Of a DNA stretch of 64,000 bases, positions 63,758-64,000 are shown piece after piece. Position 1 is the stretch's first letter. The number at the start of each line of letters is the position of its first letter. The notes beneath the pieces were generated by a model. The model saw only the letters and a list, made by a program, of their open reading frames with translations, searched no databases and had not been told where the DNA came from. This DNA is from an uncultured Bacteroides sp. GTDB taxonomy: Bacteria > Bacteroidota > Bacteroidia > Bacteroidales > Bacteroidaceae. Both the position numbers and the translations under genes were made by a program. Location: positions 310,001-374,000 of the forward strand of contig CALUOO010000001.1 of the NCBI GenBank assembly GCA_944322345.1, written 5' to 3'.

Positions 63758-64000
63758 CTATTCGCGACTATTCGGGAATGCCGAAATTCTCAACCGTGCC
63801 GCTCCCATCGGAATCAGGGTGATTTCTTCTTTCGCTCCCTTCACGGCATCTTCTTCGGGCAGGACACCACACAAACCGCTCTCCTCAGCTTTCCATTCGG
63901 GGACAAGACGTCCAAACGCTTTCACCTCCAACGGTACACTGCCGATGGTAAAGGGAAAATTGTCGGCAGGCCACTTCTTACGGATTACTTTGAAATCTTT
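63758..64000 (-). CDS. 3' end of a probable glycoside-hydrolase-type protein
   Basis: 81 codons to the window edge; the start lies outside. The visible end has VPLEVKAFGRLVPEW, ESGLCGVLPEED and a closing strand ITLIPMGAARLRISAFP. Such endings are common in large secreted Bacteroides glycosidases of the beta-L-arabinofuranosidase or related six-hairpin type, where it forms the last beta-sandwich strand. The family cannot be fixed from the fragment. Confidence 0.65.
   Translation of the reverse strand, partial: KDFKVIRKKWPADNFPFTIGSVPLEVKAFGRLVPEWKAEESGLCGVLPEEDAVKGAKEEITLIPMGAARLRISAFPNSRE

Overview
The window looks like chromosomal DNA of a gut Bacteroides-type bacterium (Bacteroidota). The reasons are a SusC/SusD locus with DUF4998/DUF5000-type lipoproteins, many short lipobox signal peptides, promoters of the form TTTG-N19-21-TAnnTTTG, a CepA-like class A beta-lactamase, and Bacteroides-type parC and prfB. 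There are no rRNA genes, complete insertion sequences, phage genes or CRISPR arrays; there is one tRNA.

Layout. 1-1.5 kb: 3' part of an exported Gfo/Idh/MocA oxidoreductase and a small membrane protein. 1.6-14.4 kb: a polysaccharide utilisation locus with SusC, SusD, two surface lipoproteins, an AraC regulator, a GH106-like rhamnosidase and an arabinose/fucose-isomerase-like enzyme. 14.5-19.4 kb: a 22-bp-period repeat array, then five tandem paralogous secreted proteins behind a lipoprotein with an HExxH motif. 19.5-31.9 kb: beta-lactamase, parC, DUF3316 protein, S41 protease, threonine aldolase, tRNA-Leu, acyltransferase, PfkB kinase, nucleoside-type permease and SGNH hydrolase. 32-38.4 kb: two outer-membrane receptors, a membrane-spanning winged-helix regulator, a decayed endonuclease and a second 22-bp array. 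38.5-44.9 kb: MgtC/DUF4010 protein, CYTH protein, 43-residue membrane protein, prfB with its programmed frameshift, acyl-CoA ligase and M20 deacylase. 45-48.9 kb: a compact DUF262 / DUF3696-ATPase / unknown / lipoprotein operon that resembles a defence island. 49-53.1 kb: glutaminase-like lipoprotein and an O-antigen-ligase/TPR protein. 53.2-57.7 kb: a visibly AT-rich group (membrane thioredoxin, two small paralogs, Cys-rich lipoprotein, DUF1573 lipoprotein, small lipoprotein). 57.8-64 kb: transglutaminase lipoprotein, two paralogous lipoproteins, a third 22-bp array, a lipoprotein/membrane pair, a 4-TM LuxR-type regulator, an inverted-repeat intergenic element and the 3' end of a further gene.

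The most unusual signals are: (1) three intergenic arrays with a strict 22-bp period and an AAAGGT core that flips orientation from unit to unit; (2) the HExxH lipoprotein plus five mosaic tandem paralogs; (3) the DUF262-DUF3696 operon; (4) the AT-rich Cys-rich/thioredoxin group. All functions are read from sequence by eye; no database search was possible.
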